From JAJDFU01 sp964641965 (GTDB lineage: Bacteria > Bacteroidota > Bacteroidia > Chitinophagales > Saprospiraceae), in contig CAZXLD010000003.1 in the NCBI GenBank assembly GCA_964641965.1, forward strand, positions 1 through 64,000: DNA of 64,000 bases, given 5' to 3'. This document shows positions 7,206-15,797 of this stretch, in pieces. How positions within the stretch are numbered: the stretch's first letter is position 1; each line of letters opens with the position of its first letter. The notes under the pieces are model-generated. The model was not told the origin of the DNA and did no database searches. It saw only the letters and a list, made by a program, of their open reading frames with translations. Made by a program: the position numbers and the translations under genes.

Positions 7206-9533
7206 ATGAAATCTACAGTGAACCACTCGACAGAAGAGCAACAGCAGGAAACATCAGCCCAGCCCCCCATCAATCACACCGGCCTCAAGCTAGGAAAGCC
7301 CAAGAAAAATTCTGCTGGGATTCCTGGACTTGTTACCTCCCTGCAACATGTCGGCAAATATGTCGAAACTCGTCAGGCATTCAGCACCCTTTTTCGCCTG
7401 AACCAAAAGGGTGGTATTGATTGTCCAGGTTGTGCTTGGCCGGATCCTGATGATGACCGTTCCTCCTTGGGTGAATATTGTGAAAACGGTGTAAAAGCCA
7501 TCTCCGAAGAGGCCCAAAAACAAGCTATCGGCGGAGCTTTTTTTTCAGAACATAGCATCGACGATCTGCTGACTTGGTCGGATTATGAACTTGGAAAAAC
7601 TGGTCGGATAATAGAACCATTGTTCTTAGCCAAAGGCGCAAAACACTACAAACCTATTTCCTGGGAGGAAGCTTTCCAACTGATAGCTGCTGAGCTTAAC
7701 AGCCTGGAATCACCGGATGAGGCTGTATTTTATACCTCCGGCCGTACAAGTAACGAAGCCGCTTTCCTCTACCAACTTTTTGTTCGCGAATTTGGCACCA
7801 ACAACTTACCGGATTGCTCCAATATGTGCCATGAAAGTAGCGGTGTGGCCTTATCAGAGACACTGGGTATAGGCAAAGGCTCGGTTACCCTGCCAGATTT
7901 TTTTGAAGCTGAGCTAATTCTCGTCATAGGGCAAAACCCGGGAACTAACCATCCACGGATGCTAAAAGCACTGGAAAGGTGCAAGGAAAACGGTGGAAAG
8001 ATCATTACCGTTAATCCGCTCCAGGAAGCCGGTCTGGTTCGTTTCACGGACCCCCAGCGATTGGGTAAAGTATTGACCGGCGGTACAGCCTTGACCGATT
8101 TATTTTTACCCGTTCGAATCAACGAGGACGTTGCCCTCTTGAAAGCCATCATGAAATTATTGTGGCACAAAGAACAACGAGATCAAAATGTATTCGATTG
8201 GGAGTTCATCAAGGAAAGGACCGACGGTTATGAGACTTGGCTGGAAGATCTGAAGGGATGGGATTTCAATGAATTGGCTAGCCGAAGCGGTGTCGCCCGA
8301 GAGAAAATTCAACTGGCCGCCGACTGGATTGCCAGTTCACAAAAAATCATTATTTGCTGGGCCATGGGGCTCACCCAACACGAAAACGGTGTAGATAACA
8401 TTCGCGAGTTGGTGAATCTTTTGTTGTTGAAAGGTAGTATTGGAAAACCTGGAGCGGGCACCTGTCCGGTACGAGGCCACTCTAATGTACAAGGTGACCG
8501 AACTATGGGCATATACGAGGCCCCTAGCAACCAGTTTCTGGATAAGATCCAGGAGGTCTTTGGTTTTGAACCGCCCAGAGCACACGGATACGCCACAGTA
8601 GATGCCATTCAAGCGATGTATGAGGAGAAAGCCAAAGTATTTTTTGCCATGGGAGGCAACTTTCTATCTGCCACTCCCGATACAGAATATACTGGCCGAG
8701 CTCTTCGAAACTGTAGCTTGACGGTGCAGGTAAGTACCAAATTGAACCGCAGCCATCTGATCCACGGTCAAAAGGCGTTAATCCTACCCTGCCTGGGAAG
8801 GACAGATAAGGACCTACAAGCCTCAGGAGAGCCTCAGTTTGTAAGTGTAGAAAACTCCATGGGGGTTGTCCATTCTTCAGAAGGTATCTTGAATCCTCCC
8901 GGGAAAAACTTGAAAAGTGAACCGGCTATTATCGCCGGCTTGGCAAAAGCTACTTTGGGAAATAGCTCCAAAGTAGACTGGGACCGACTAGTCTCCAATT
9001 ATGATCATATCCGTTCGGCTATCGAACAAGTAGTGCCTGGTTTTGAACACTATAATGAACGGGTTCGGGAAGCAGGCGGTTTCTATTTACCTAACGGAGC
9101 GCGAAAGGGAACCTTTGCCACCCCATCCGGCAAAGCAAAATTCACCGTTAATACCCTTTCTGAAATAGAGCTTGCGCCCGATGAATTTCTGCTATTTACC
9201 ATTCGAAGCCACGATCAATTTAACACCACAATCTATGGCTTGCACGATCGCTACCGAGGAATTTACAACGAAAGGCGGGTGGTACTGGTTAATAAAGATG
9301 ATATGGAAGTACATGGGCTTCAAGCGAAAGAAGAGGTAAACCTGGTAAGCATTTACGATGGTACTGAACGAAGGGCAGAGCAGTTCATAGTAGTGCCCTA
9401 CGAAGTTCCGAAAGGCTGCATTGCCACCTACTTTCCGGAAGCAAATGTACTGGTACCGGTGGATCAATTTGCCCGACGAAGTAAAACTCCGATTTCAAAA
9501 TCGGTAAGGGTGAAAATTGAAAAACGCGATTGA
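7206..9533 (+). CDS. FdhF/YdeP family molybdopterin oxidoreductase
   Basis: The 775-residue protein belongs to the bis-MGD oxidoreductases related to formate dehydrogenase H, in the YdeP branch. The branch marker CPGCAWPDP lies near residue 80 and NMCHESSGVALSETLG near residue 210. It also shows the pyranopterin-contacting GTNHPRM, CPVRGHSNVQGDRTMG and a C-terminal molybdopterin dinucleotide binding domain (from about residue 650, with SHDQFNTTIYGL). The cysteines in CPGCAWPDP do not form the usual four-Cys FeS motif, so the redox partner is unclear. The ATG at 7206 was chosen; an in-frame ATG at 7149, 5 nt after fdhD, adds 19 residues and is possible. Physiological substrate unknown. Confidence 0.88.
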   Translation: MKSTVNHSTEEQQQETSAQPPINHTGLKLGKPKKNSAGIPGLVTSLQHVGKYVETRQAFSTLFRLNQKGGIDCPGCAWPDPDDDRSSLGEYCENGVKAISEEAQKQAIGGAFFSEHSIDDLLTWSDYELGKTGRIIEPLFLAKGAKHYKPISWEEAFQLIAAELNSLESPDEAVFYTSGRTSNEAAFLYQLFVREFGTNNLPDCSNMCHESSGVALSETLGIGKGSVTLPDFFEAELILVIGQNPGTNHPRMLKALERCKENGGKIITVNPLQEAGLVRFTDPQRLGKVLTGGTALTDLFLPVRINEDVALLKAIMKLLWHKEQRDQNVFDWEFIKERTDGYETWLEDLKGWDFNELASRSGVAREKIQLAADWIASSQKIIICWAMGLTQHENGVDNIRELVNLLLLKGSIGKPGAGTCPVRGHSNVQGDRTMGIYEAPSNQFLDKIQEVFGFEPPRAHGYATVDAIQAMYEEKAKVFFAMGGNFLSATPDTEYTGRALRNCSLTVQVSTKLNRSHLIHGQKALILPCLGRTDKDLQASGEPQFVSVENSMGVVHSSEGILNPPGKNLKSEPAIIAGLAKATLGNSSKVDWDRLVSNYDHIRSAIEQVVPGFEHYNERVREAGGFYLPNGARKGTFATPSGKAKFTVNTLSEIELAPDEFLLFTIRSHDQFNTTIYGLHDRYRGIYNERRVVLVNKDDMEVHGLQAKEEVNLVSIYDGTERRAEQFIVVPYEVPKGCIATYFPEANVLVPVDQFARRSKTPISKSVRVKIEKRD

Positions 9534-9601
9534 TTCTTGAATAATCTACTAATTTCACCTTTCCCTGGAAATCAGCTCATTTAAAAGAAGCCATTTCTGA
9601 T

Positions 9602-10597
9602 ATGCCTACCCTCTATGACAATCACGGAAGGCGGATCAATTATCTGCGATTAGCAGTGACCGATCGTTGTAACCTACGCTGCTTCTATTGTATGCCGGAA
9701 GAGGGTATTTCGTACGTAGCAAAAGAGGATCTTCTGTCCTACGAGGAAATGCTTCGAATGGTGGGCCTGCTCGCTCAAATGGGCATTGAAAAAATTAGGA
9801 TCACCGGTGGAGAACCGTTTGTACGAAAAGATATGCTCAACTTTCTGGGCCAGCTGTGCCAACTACCTGGTATCCGAAAGGTAAATCTAACCACCAACGG
9901 GACACTCACAGAAGCTAAAATCCCTGCTCTCCTCGCTATGGGTATCCATTCCGTCAATTTAAGCCTGGACAGTCTAGACCAAACTCGATTTTTCGAAATC
10001 ACCAGGCGAGATGAATTTGGAAAGGTGATGCAAAGTCTGGAAGCCTTAATTGATGCCGGCATCCCGACCAAGATCAATACCGTGGTCATGGACGGGAAGA
10101 ATATAGACGATTTAGTGCCCCTCGCAGAATTGACTCGTAATCAACCAGTTGGGGTGCGCTTTATTGAGGAAATGCCTTTCAATGGGGAGGGGGCACATTA
10201 TGAAACACTCACCTGGAATCATCTAAAAATACTGGAGCATCTGCGTCAGGCCTTTCCAACGCTTGAAAAAATACCCGATCCACCAAATAGCACTGCTTCC
10301 AATTATCGAGTACCCGGCTTCCAAGGTACGATTGGTATCATCGCCGCATATAGCCGCACTTTTTGTGGGACTTGTAACCGAATTCGAATCACACCACAAG
10401 GTTTACTCAAAACCTGCTTGTATGACGATGGTATTTTTAATGTCCGCGACTTAATGCGCCATGGGGCTTCCGACGAACAGCTTCGGGATGCTTTCTTGTC
10501 TGCGCTGGGCAACCGGGCTAAAGACGGATGGGAAGCAGAGCGCAGCCGGAATTTCGGTTTGCCTGTCACTGAGAGTATGAGCACGATCGGGGGGTAG
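9602..10597 (+). CDS. moaA: GTP 3',8-cyclase MoaA
   Basis: MoaA carries out the first step of molybdenum cofactor synthesis, turning GTP into 3',8-cyclo-7,8-dihydro-GTP by radical SAM chemistry. The 331-residue protein has the N-terminal cluster CxxxCxxC at Cys23, Cys27 and Cys30, and the second cluster CxxCx13C at Cys255, Cys258 and Cys272. It ends in the essential Gly-Gly tail (STIGG). It is downstream of fdhD and the YdeP-type enzyme on the same strand with a 68-bp gap, so cofactor synthesis, sulfuration and enzyme are grouped. Other moa/moe genes are not in the window. Confidence 0.97.
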   Translation: MPTLYDNHGRRINYLRLAVTDRCNLRCFYCMPEEGISYVAKEDLLSYEEMLRMVGLLAQMGIEKIRITGGEPFVRKDMLNFLGQLCQLPGIRKVNLTTNGTLTEAKIPALLAMGIHSVNLSLDSLDQTRFFEITRRDEFGKVMQSLEALIDAGIPTKINTVVMDGKNIDDLVPLAELTRNQPVGVRFIEEMPFNGEGAHYETLTWNHLKILEHLRQAFPTLEKIPDPPNSTASNYRVPGFQGTIGIIAAYSRTFCGTCNRIRITPQGLLKTCLYDDGIFNVRDLMRHGASDEQLRDAFLSALGNRAKDGWEAERSRNFGLPVTESMSTIGG

Positions 10598-10713
10598 GGG
10601 AATGATAAGTGGCGAATTCCGAGTGCGGAGTTTGGAATGCGTATACGTCCCTGATTTTGGCTGACTGATATTATTCCATTTACTTCTTCCGTTTCTCTGT
10701 TCTTCCGGGCTTT

Positions 10714-12399
10714 TCATTTGTGGGAAACCTTATTCAGTTCTTCGATCATTGCTTTGCGACGTGGGTATTTTTGTTTCAGCTCGGTTATCAGAGATTCTGA
10801 TAGCGCTTCCCCGCCGTTTTTGCTTATCCACTTGAGGTGTTTGGCCAATGCCCTGTAGGCTTTCCGATTATTGGCCATGTCCATTTCATGGGGTAGAACC
10901 TCGGCCAACAGCTCTAAGGTTCTAATCTTGTCTTCGGCGACCAATTCATCCCGGTATCGTTGGATCAAACCAAGCGAGGGTGAATCCGAAATGGTCTCAA
11001 ATATCTTATGGTTGAGTCCTTCCCGGGAATACCAGCTACAAAGCGCATCGCTGGGATCACTGCCTGTTTTACGTGCTTTTGCCCATACATCCTGGACCAA
11101 TTCTTCAAATGTGGTAGGCCATGTTTTCGATGATTGTTGGCTTTTCAAGTACTCAAAATATTCCATTCGCCTTGGGTTCCTTACAAGCTCTTTCCTCGCC
11201 CAGGGTATAGCTTTTTCCGTTTCACCTAGTTTATCCCACAGCTCGAAACGCTGGTTTTCCAACCATCGATCATTAGGGTTTTCTAAAAGATATTCTTCTA
11301 TCACTTCCAGTACCCTTTCCCAGTCTTCGTTTTCAAAAAGTCTTTCCATCAAGGCTTCCATGGCCCACCTCTCTTTCCGGTGTTCAAACAGAAAATCCGT
11401 AAAGCTGAATTCGGATTGGACCTTTTCCCGAGCCTTTGCTTCTAGGAGCCTCAACCGGGTCCGTTGAAAATCAGCTGAAAAATCACCTTCCTGAATCTGA
11501 TCTTGCAACTGTTCTAAATGCTCCAGAAACCCGGCCCCCAGGCTATTTTCATTCTCTACACAGATGAGACAGAAGGTGAGCATGACTTCTGGCCAATCCC
11601 AACCGGAAAGTTCTTTGTCTCCGCTGAAGGTCAATAATTGTTGGTAGGCTTGCTCCACATCTGCAGGCTTATCCAGGACCGAAATCACATCTTCGATCCC
11701 ATCAAAGCAAGTGTAAATACACTCGCCGATCGCACCGCCAGAATCGTCTCCATTGGACATGGCGTGGGACAATGTGCGGGTAAGTGAAATCAATTGGGAT
11801 AATTTATCAAGCGGTTTGTCCCGGGTAACCATCACTTTTTGGATACTTGCAAACGCTTCATCGGCAAATCGAAAAGAATCTCTGTAGTGAAGGAAGCCGC
11901 GGTCAGACATTCTGCTGAATACCCTCTTGAGGGCCTTGCCGGGGTCTTTTCGACTTTTTTTCCCTCCAGAGGGGAAGCTCTCCTCCAGTATCTTGCTCAG
12001 CGTTTCCCGAAATACTGGGTTTTCAATGGCTTCTTTTAACAAAGCCTCTTTCAGCTTTGCGCTACTTATCTTCTTTAGTTGTTGGCCTAAACTATTCTCC
12101 AAAGATTCTTCCTTTTTGATTTCCACCCCTTCTTCCAGCATCTGAATGCTGACTGCGGCAATGTGTTTGCAGTAGCCGTCATATTGGTCCATGTAGGGAC
12201 AAGTACAAGCGCCTGAAGAGAAACCGTTGGAATCCCATTCAATCCGGACCGTGTAAAGATCAGTACCTTCTACCTCGGCTTCCCATACATTATTAGATAT
12301 CCGTAAAAAGTTTCCCACGGCACCCGATTTGAAATAGGATTCTCCCTTTTTAAGGATGGTGGCAGAAAAAAACGGATTTAATTCAGGGTAAAAAGTCAT
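10714..12399 (-). CDS. SWIM zinc finger protein
   Basis: This 561-residue protein has an N-terminal SWIM domain with the CxCx(n)CxH zinc pattern in CTCPYMDQYDGYCKHIAAV (about residues 64-83). The rest is helical and rich in Glu/Lys, with repeat-like segments (FENEDWERVLEVIEEYL and following) resembling TPR or HAT helices up to about residue 450. The C-terminus has LAKHLKWISKNGGEALSESLI, a segment typical of the SWIM proteins found widely in bacteria. SWIM domains bind nucleic acid or protein; the cellular job of this family is not established. Monocistronic, convergent with moaA. Confidence 0.85.
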   Translation of the reverse strand: MTFYPELNPFFSATILKKGESYFKSGAVGNFLRISNNVWEAEVEGTDLYTVRIEWDSNGFSSGACTCPYMDQYDGYCKHIAAVSIQMLEEGVEIKKEESLENSLGQQLKKISSAKLKEALLKEAIENPVFRETLSKILEESFPSGGKKSRKDPGKALKRVFSRMSDRGFLHYRDSFRFADEAFASIQKVMVTRDKPLDKLSQLISLTRTLSHAMSNGDDSGGAIGECIYTCFDGIEDVISVLDKPADVEQAYQQLLTFSGDKELSGWDWPEVMLTFCLICVENENSLGAGFLEHLEQLQDQIQEGDFSADFQRTRLRLLEAKAREKVQSEFSFTDFLFEHRKERWAMEALMERLFENEDWERVLEVIEEYLLENPNDRWLENQRFELWDKLGETEKAIPWARKELVRNPRRMEYFEYLKSQQSSKTWPTTFEELVQDVWAKARKTGSDPSDALCSWYSREGLNHKIFETISDSPSLGLIQRYRDELVAEDKIRTLELLAEVLPHEMDMANNRKAYRALAKHLKWISKNGGEALSESLITELKQKYPRRKAMIEELNKVSHK

Positions 12400-12567
12400 A
12401 TCTGAGAAATACCGATTTTGCTCTTGAATCTATTCCAAAAGTAATTCCGGACCAAAAAAAGTCCTTCCTTTTAGAGCAATGACAATAGTGTCCAACACCT
12501 TTTTTCATCTTGCCACGGGTTAATTCACAAAGATGCACCGACATGATACACAAAAGAATGACATACA

Positions 12568-12624
12568 CACGGGCTTCGTAATTCATATGTTCGAATGTTC
12601 GTTATTCATGTATTCAAACCCGTG
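12568..12624. repeat. Half-unit of the dispersed palindromic repeat inside a hairpin
   Basis: CACGGG (12568-12573) and CCCGTG (12619-12624) enclose a stretch that contains TGTTCGAATGTTCG followed by TTATTCATGTATTC. This core closely matches one arm of the 86-bp palindromes at 28845 and 29097. The copy is about 36 nt and lies 64 nt before the AIM24-like gene. Confidence 0.6.
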
Positions 12625-12687
12625 CTTCGTCTAAATGACTTGCCTGCCGGGCAACAGGAGACTATTTTTCCCAGAAAGAACATCGCA

Positions 12688-13491
12688 ATGCAAAGTCACG
12701 AAATCGACTATCAGATCTACGGCGAAGAAATGCAGTTTGTAGAGATCGAACTGGATCCCTATGAAACGGTGATCGCCGAAGCCGGAGCCTTCATGATGAT
12801 GGACCCTGAAATTGAATTGACCACTATTTTCGGCGATGGTAGCCATCAGGAGCAAAGCGCCGGTATCTGGGGCAAGGTATTATCAGCCGGAAAGCGGCTG
12901 TTAACCGGTGAAAGTCTGTTTATGACCGCCTTCACCCACGGGGGTACAGGAAAAAGAAAGGTTTCCTTCGCTTCTCCTTACCCGGGTCGCATCATCCCGT
13001 TGGACTTAACCCGTTACGAAGGAAGAATCATCTGTCAAAAAGATGCCTTCCTGTGCGCGGCCAAAGGCGCATCGGTAGGGATAGAATTCAGTAGAAAATT
13101 AGGGCGGGGGTTCTTTGGCGGGGAAGGCTTCATCATGCAAAAAGTGGAAGGCGATGGCATGGCCTTTTTGCATGCCGGTGGAAATATCGTCGAAAAGCGA
13201 TTGGAAATTGGAGAAGTACTTCGGGTGGATACAGGCTGCCTCGTTGGGTTTACCCGTCATGTGGATTATGATATCGAAATGATCAAGGGTATACAAAATA
13301 TGTTCTTCGGTGGGGAAGGGATGTTCTATGCCCGCCTGGAAGGACCGGGCTCGGTCTGGATTCAGTCACTTCCTTTTAGCCGTATGGCCGACCGGGTACT
13401 GCGTGCTTCCAAGTTCTACTCCGGAAAAAGTAAGGGTGAAGGCTCCGTGTTGGGCGGCCTGGGTGATATCATGATGGGAGATAATTGGTGA
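12688..13491 (+). CDS. TIGR00266/AIM24 family protein
   Basis: The 267-residue protein matches the AIM24-like beta-barrel family (TIGR00266): AGAFMMMDPEIEL near the N-terminus, GESLFMTAFTH in the middle, and the Gly-rich GRGFFGGEGFIMQKVEGDG with VDTGCLVGFTRHVDYDIE near the end. Length is normal for the family. Function is not well defined; the mitochondrial relative AIM24 affects cristae organisation, while bacterial members are soluble. ATG at 12688 was chosen because the conserved start IDYQIYGEEMQFVEIEL begins there; upstream in-frame starts would translate a repeat-derived hairpin. No obvious operon partner. Confidence 0.85.
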   Translation: MQSHEIDYQIYGEEMQFVEIELDPYETVIAEAGAFMMMDPEIELTTIFGDGSHQEQSAGIWGKVLSAGKRLLTGESLFMTAFTHGGTGKRKVSFASPYPGRIIPLDLTRYEGRIICQKDAFLCAAKGASVGIEFSRKLGRGFFGGEGFIMQKVEGDGMAFLHAGGNIVEKRLEIGEVLRVDTGCLVGFTRHVDYDIEMIKGIQNMFFGGEGMFYARLEGPGSVWIQSLPFSRMADRVLRASKFYSGKSKGEGSVLGGLGDIMMGDNW

Positions 13492-13584
13492 TGTTCAGAT
13501 TCGGGGATGCGAGGGTAGAAAAAGGGTATTGGATGGGGTCGCCCATGTGATCGGCTTGAAGGGAAGGAATTTTGAATTTAGAAC

Positions 13585-13636
13585 ATAAAAAACCGGCAGC
13601 CTTTGAGAAGTGAGGTTAACAGGGTAGGCTGTCGGT
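13585..13636 (-). terminator. Intrinsic terminator of the T9SS gene remnant
   Basis: A 10-bp stem (13592-13601 with 13627-13636, one G-U pair) is followed on the minus strand by T6. It lies directly downstream of the truncated T9SS gene. Confidence 0.7.
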
Positions 13637-13659
13637 AGATACATAAATCCGTAATGATG

Positions 13660-14034
13660 CTACTTGACCGCAAAGGCTTTACTGGTGAATTCCTTCCCAT
13701 TGGAAAGAACCAGATAGTAGGTTCTAGATGCCAATTGGGAAATATTAATTTGCCCTGTCCACTCTACGGTTGCTTTATTTAGTCGCTCTTCCATAACCTT
13801 TTGTCCTTGGGTAATATAAATACCAAATACTTGAGCACCTCGCCAATCATTTTTCATGGTCAGGTTGAGGGTGTGATGAGTAGGATTAGGCCATAGGTCC
13901 AGAAAGTAATTCTTAACATAAGTCTCCTTGATAGAAGTAGCCGTGAAGGAGCTTTCAAAGGCTCCTATATCTATTCCATTTCCCTGCACCCGCCTATTGC
14001 CAGCCAAATCTGTTAGAGGAATACTATCTTCCCT
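13660..14034 (-). pseudogene. 3' remnant of a T9SS-exported beta-helix type protein
   Basis: The frame encodes about 124 residues that are only the C-terminal end of a larger surface protein. It opens with LTDLAGNRRVQGNGIDIGAFE, the usual end of a right-handed beta-helix (choice-of-anchor Q) domain. A T9SS type A sorting domain follows, with LDLWPNPTHHTLNLTM and a closing GKEFTSKAFAVK. An in-frame TAA at 14035-14037 closes the frame upstream and there is no ATG at a sensible place (only a TTG at 14007). The main body of the gene is missing. The intact terminator downstream supports a formerly working gene. Confidence 0.75.
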
Positions 14035-14134
14035 TTACCTTCTACCAGCTAAGCCGGTACAACCTTGAGTTCAATTTTGAAGGAAATATCCTTAATTTTG
14101 CAAGCCTTTTAAATTGGCAGACAACGAATTATCC

Positions 14135-15481
14135 ATGGCAACCCCGCGCACGGTATCCTTTTATACCCTGGGCTGCAAGCTCAACTACTCGGAAACTTCC
14201 GCTATCGGACGGCTGTTCGAAGAGGCTGGCTATGGGGAAGTACCCTTTAATCAAGGCGCCGATATTGTAGTGGTCAATACCTGCTCGGTCACTGAGTTTG
14301 CAGACCGAAAGTGCCGACAGGTAGTGCGAAAAGCACTTCGGAAATCACCGGAAGCCAAGGTGATCGTAATCGGATGCTATGCTCAGCTCAAACCCCAGGA
14401 GATCGCTGATATCCCGGGAGTTGACCTGGTCTTGGGTGCCGCCGAAAAATTTCGAATCCTGGATTTTGTGGATGATCTGAGCAAAGCCCCCGGCAAGGGG
14501 ATGGTTCAGGCGGGTGAGGTGAAGGAAGCCACTGTTTTCGAGCATGCCTTTTCATTTGGGGACAGGACGCGCTCATTTCTCAAAGTTCAGGACGGCTGTA
14601 ACTACAAATGTACCTTCTGTACGATCCCTCGGGCACGTGGGGCCAGTCGGAGCGATACAGTCGAAAATGTGGTCGCCCGAGCCAAACACATTGCGGAGTT
14701 GGGCGCAAAAGAGATCGTGCTCACCGGAGTAAATATCGGGGATTTCGGAAACGGGACCGAAGTCATTGAAGGAGCTCGCCCTAAGAAAGAGGCGCTGTTC
14801 ATTGATCTGATACGAGCGTTGGACAAGGTTGAAGGAGTAGAGCGATTTCGAATCTCCAGTATAGAGCCCAACCTTTGCACAGACGAAATTATCGGATTCG
14901 TAGCAGATTCCAAGCGCTTCGTTCCCCACCTGCACATGCCGCTTCAAAGTGGCAATAACAAGCAACTCCGCACCATGCGCCGTCGCTACAAGCGAGAGCT
15001 TTACCAGGAGCGTATCTCCGGCATTAAAGAACGCATGCCCCACGCCTGCATTGGTGTAGACGTGATCGTGGGTTTCCCCGGAGAAACCGATGAGGACTTC
15101 AAAGAGACCTATCGCTTTTTGAATGAGCTGGATATTTCTTACCTGCATGTGTTCACCTATTCCGAGCGTGCCAACACGCCTGCTGCAAGTATGGAAGGTG
15201 CCGTACCCATGCAGGTGCGCCGCGAGCGCAACGAAATGCTCACCATCCTGAGTGAAAAAAAACGATCACACTTCTACCGCCAACACCTGGGCCAAACTCG
15301 AGCAGTCCTCTTCGAACCTAGCAAAAAGGAGGGCCGAATGAGTGGCTTCACTGATAACTACATCCGCATTGACGCCCCCTTAGTTCCGGAATACATCAAC
15401 AGCCTGCAGCTGGTGCGATTAGATAAGGTTTCTGAAGAAGGGTCCCTGGAGGTAGATTTAAGTGGGTTTTATGTGGGGTAG
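14135..15481 (+). CDS. mtaB: tRNA t6A37 methylthiotransferase MtaB
   Basis: MtaB is a radical SAM enzyme that converts t6A37 to ms2t6A37 in tRNAs reading ANN codons. The 448-residue protein has the N-terminal cluster Cys14, Cys50 and Cys81 (in LGCKLNYSET, NTCSVTEFADRKC and GCYAQ) and the radical SAM cluster Cys155, Cys159 and Cys162, followed by TIPRARG. A TRAM-like beta domain fills the last 70 or so residues. KLNYSET distinguishes MtaB from MiaB and RimO. ATG at 14135 was chosen; an in-frame TTG at 14114 is less likely. Confidence 0.95.
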   Translation: MATPRTVSFYTLGCKLNYSETSAIGRLFEEAGYGEVPFNQGADIVVVNTCSVTEFADRKCRQVVRKALRKSPEAKVIVIGCYAQLKPQEIADIPGVDLVLGAAEKFRILDFVDDLSKAPGKGMVQAGEVKEATVFEHAFSFGDRTRSFLKVQDGCNYKCTFCTIPRARGASRSDTVENVVARAKHIAELGAKEIVLTGVNIGDFGNGTEVIEGARPKKEALFIDLIRALDKVEGVERFRISSIEPNLCTDEIIGFVADSKRFVPHLHMPLQSGNNKQLRTMRRRYKRELYQERISGIKERMPHACIGVDVIVGFPGETDEDFKETYRFLNELDISYLHVFTYSERANTPAASMEGAVPMQVRRERNEMLTILSEKKRSHFYRQHLGQTRAVLFEPSKKEGRMSGFTDNYIRIDAPLVPEYINSLQLVRLDKVSEEGSLEVDLSGFYVG

Positions 15482-15497
15482 GCTTTTCTTTATTTTT

Positions 15498-15526
15498 GCT
15501 AATTGAAACTCCGACTTTCAATTAGC
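15498..15526. repeat. Perfect 11-bp inverted repeat
   Basis: GCTAATTGAAA at 15498-15508 and its exact reverse complement at 15516-15526 enclose a 7-nt loop. It lies 17 nt after the mtaB stop codon. There is no T-run on either strand after the stem, so it is not a classical terminator, but it may protect the mtaB mRNA 3' end. Confidence 0.6.
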
Positions 15527-15528
15527 CT

Positions 15529-15695
15529 GATACCAAGATTAGTAGAAAACCGAATTTTTTAAACACCTGGATTTCTTTAATCAGCTATCCGGTAATTCAC
15601 CGGATTTATCTATGGTCATCCATGGTGGAGATACAGAGCAGCGCCGGAATAAAGGACATATCCTCCCATGGAATAAGATCCCGAATGACTTTTAA
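15529..15695 (+). pseudogene. 3' remnant of an AAA/DUF4143-type ATPase gene
   Basis: The stretch encodes FFKHLDFFNQLSGN, then VIHGGDTEQRRN and ILPWNKI before a TAA. This resembles the C-terminal end of DUF4143 proteins (archaeal-type AAA ATPases with a restriction-like fold tail), where an FFKGL...FF..LSG...VIYGG...VLPW pattern is usual. The start of the match (DTKISRK) is in another frame, so one base was lost in the A-run near 15547. No upstream body of the gene is present. The identification rests on a short match and is tentative. Confidence 0.5.
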
Positions 15696-15760
15696 GGAGC
15701 AATCTTTGTTATCGAGGGCCAAGTAAGCCTGCTGACCGAATCACGCTACAGGACTTCGGA

Positions 15761-15768
15761 TAGTTTTG
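15761..15768 (+). promoter_or_regulatory. -7 promoter box candidate of the first cyclase gene
   Basis: TAGTTTTG matches TAnnTTTG and lies 29 nt before the ATG at 15798. No TTG is present 20 nt upstream, so support is partial. Confidence 0.35.
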
Positions 15769-15797
15769 TAATTTTCCAATAGATACGCAATTGGTTT

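Noticed and set aside
15498..15526. Terminator of mtaB
   Set aside because: The 11-bp stem is perfect but no T-run follows on either strand; kept only as an inverted repeat.
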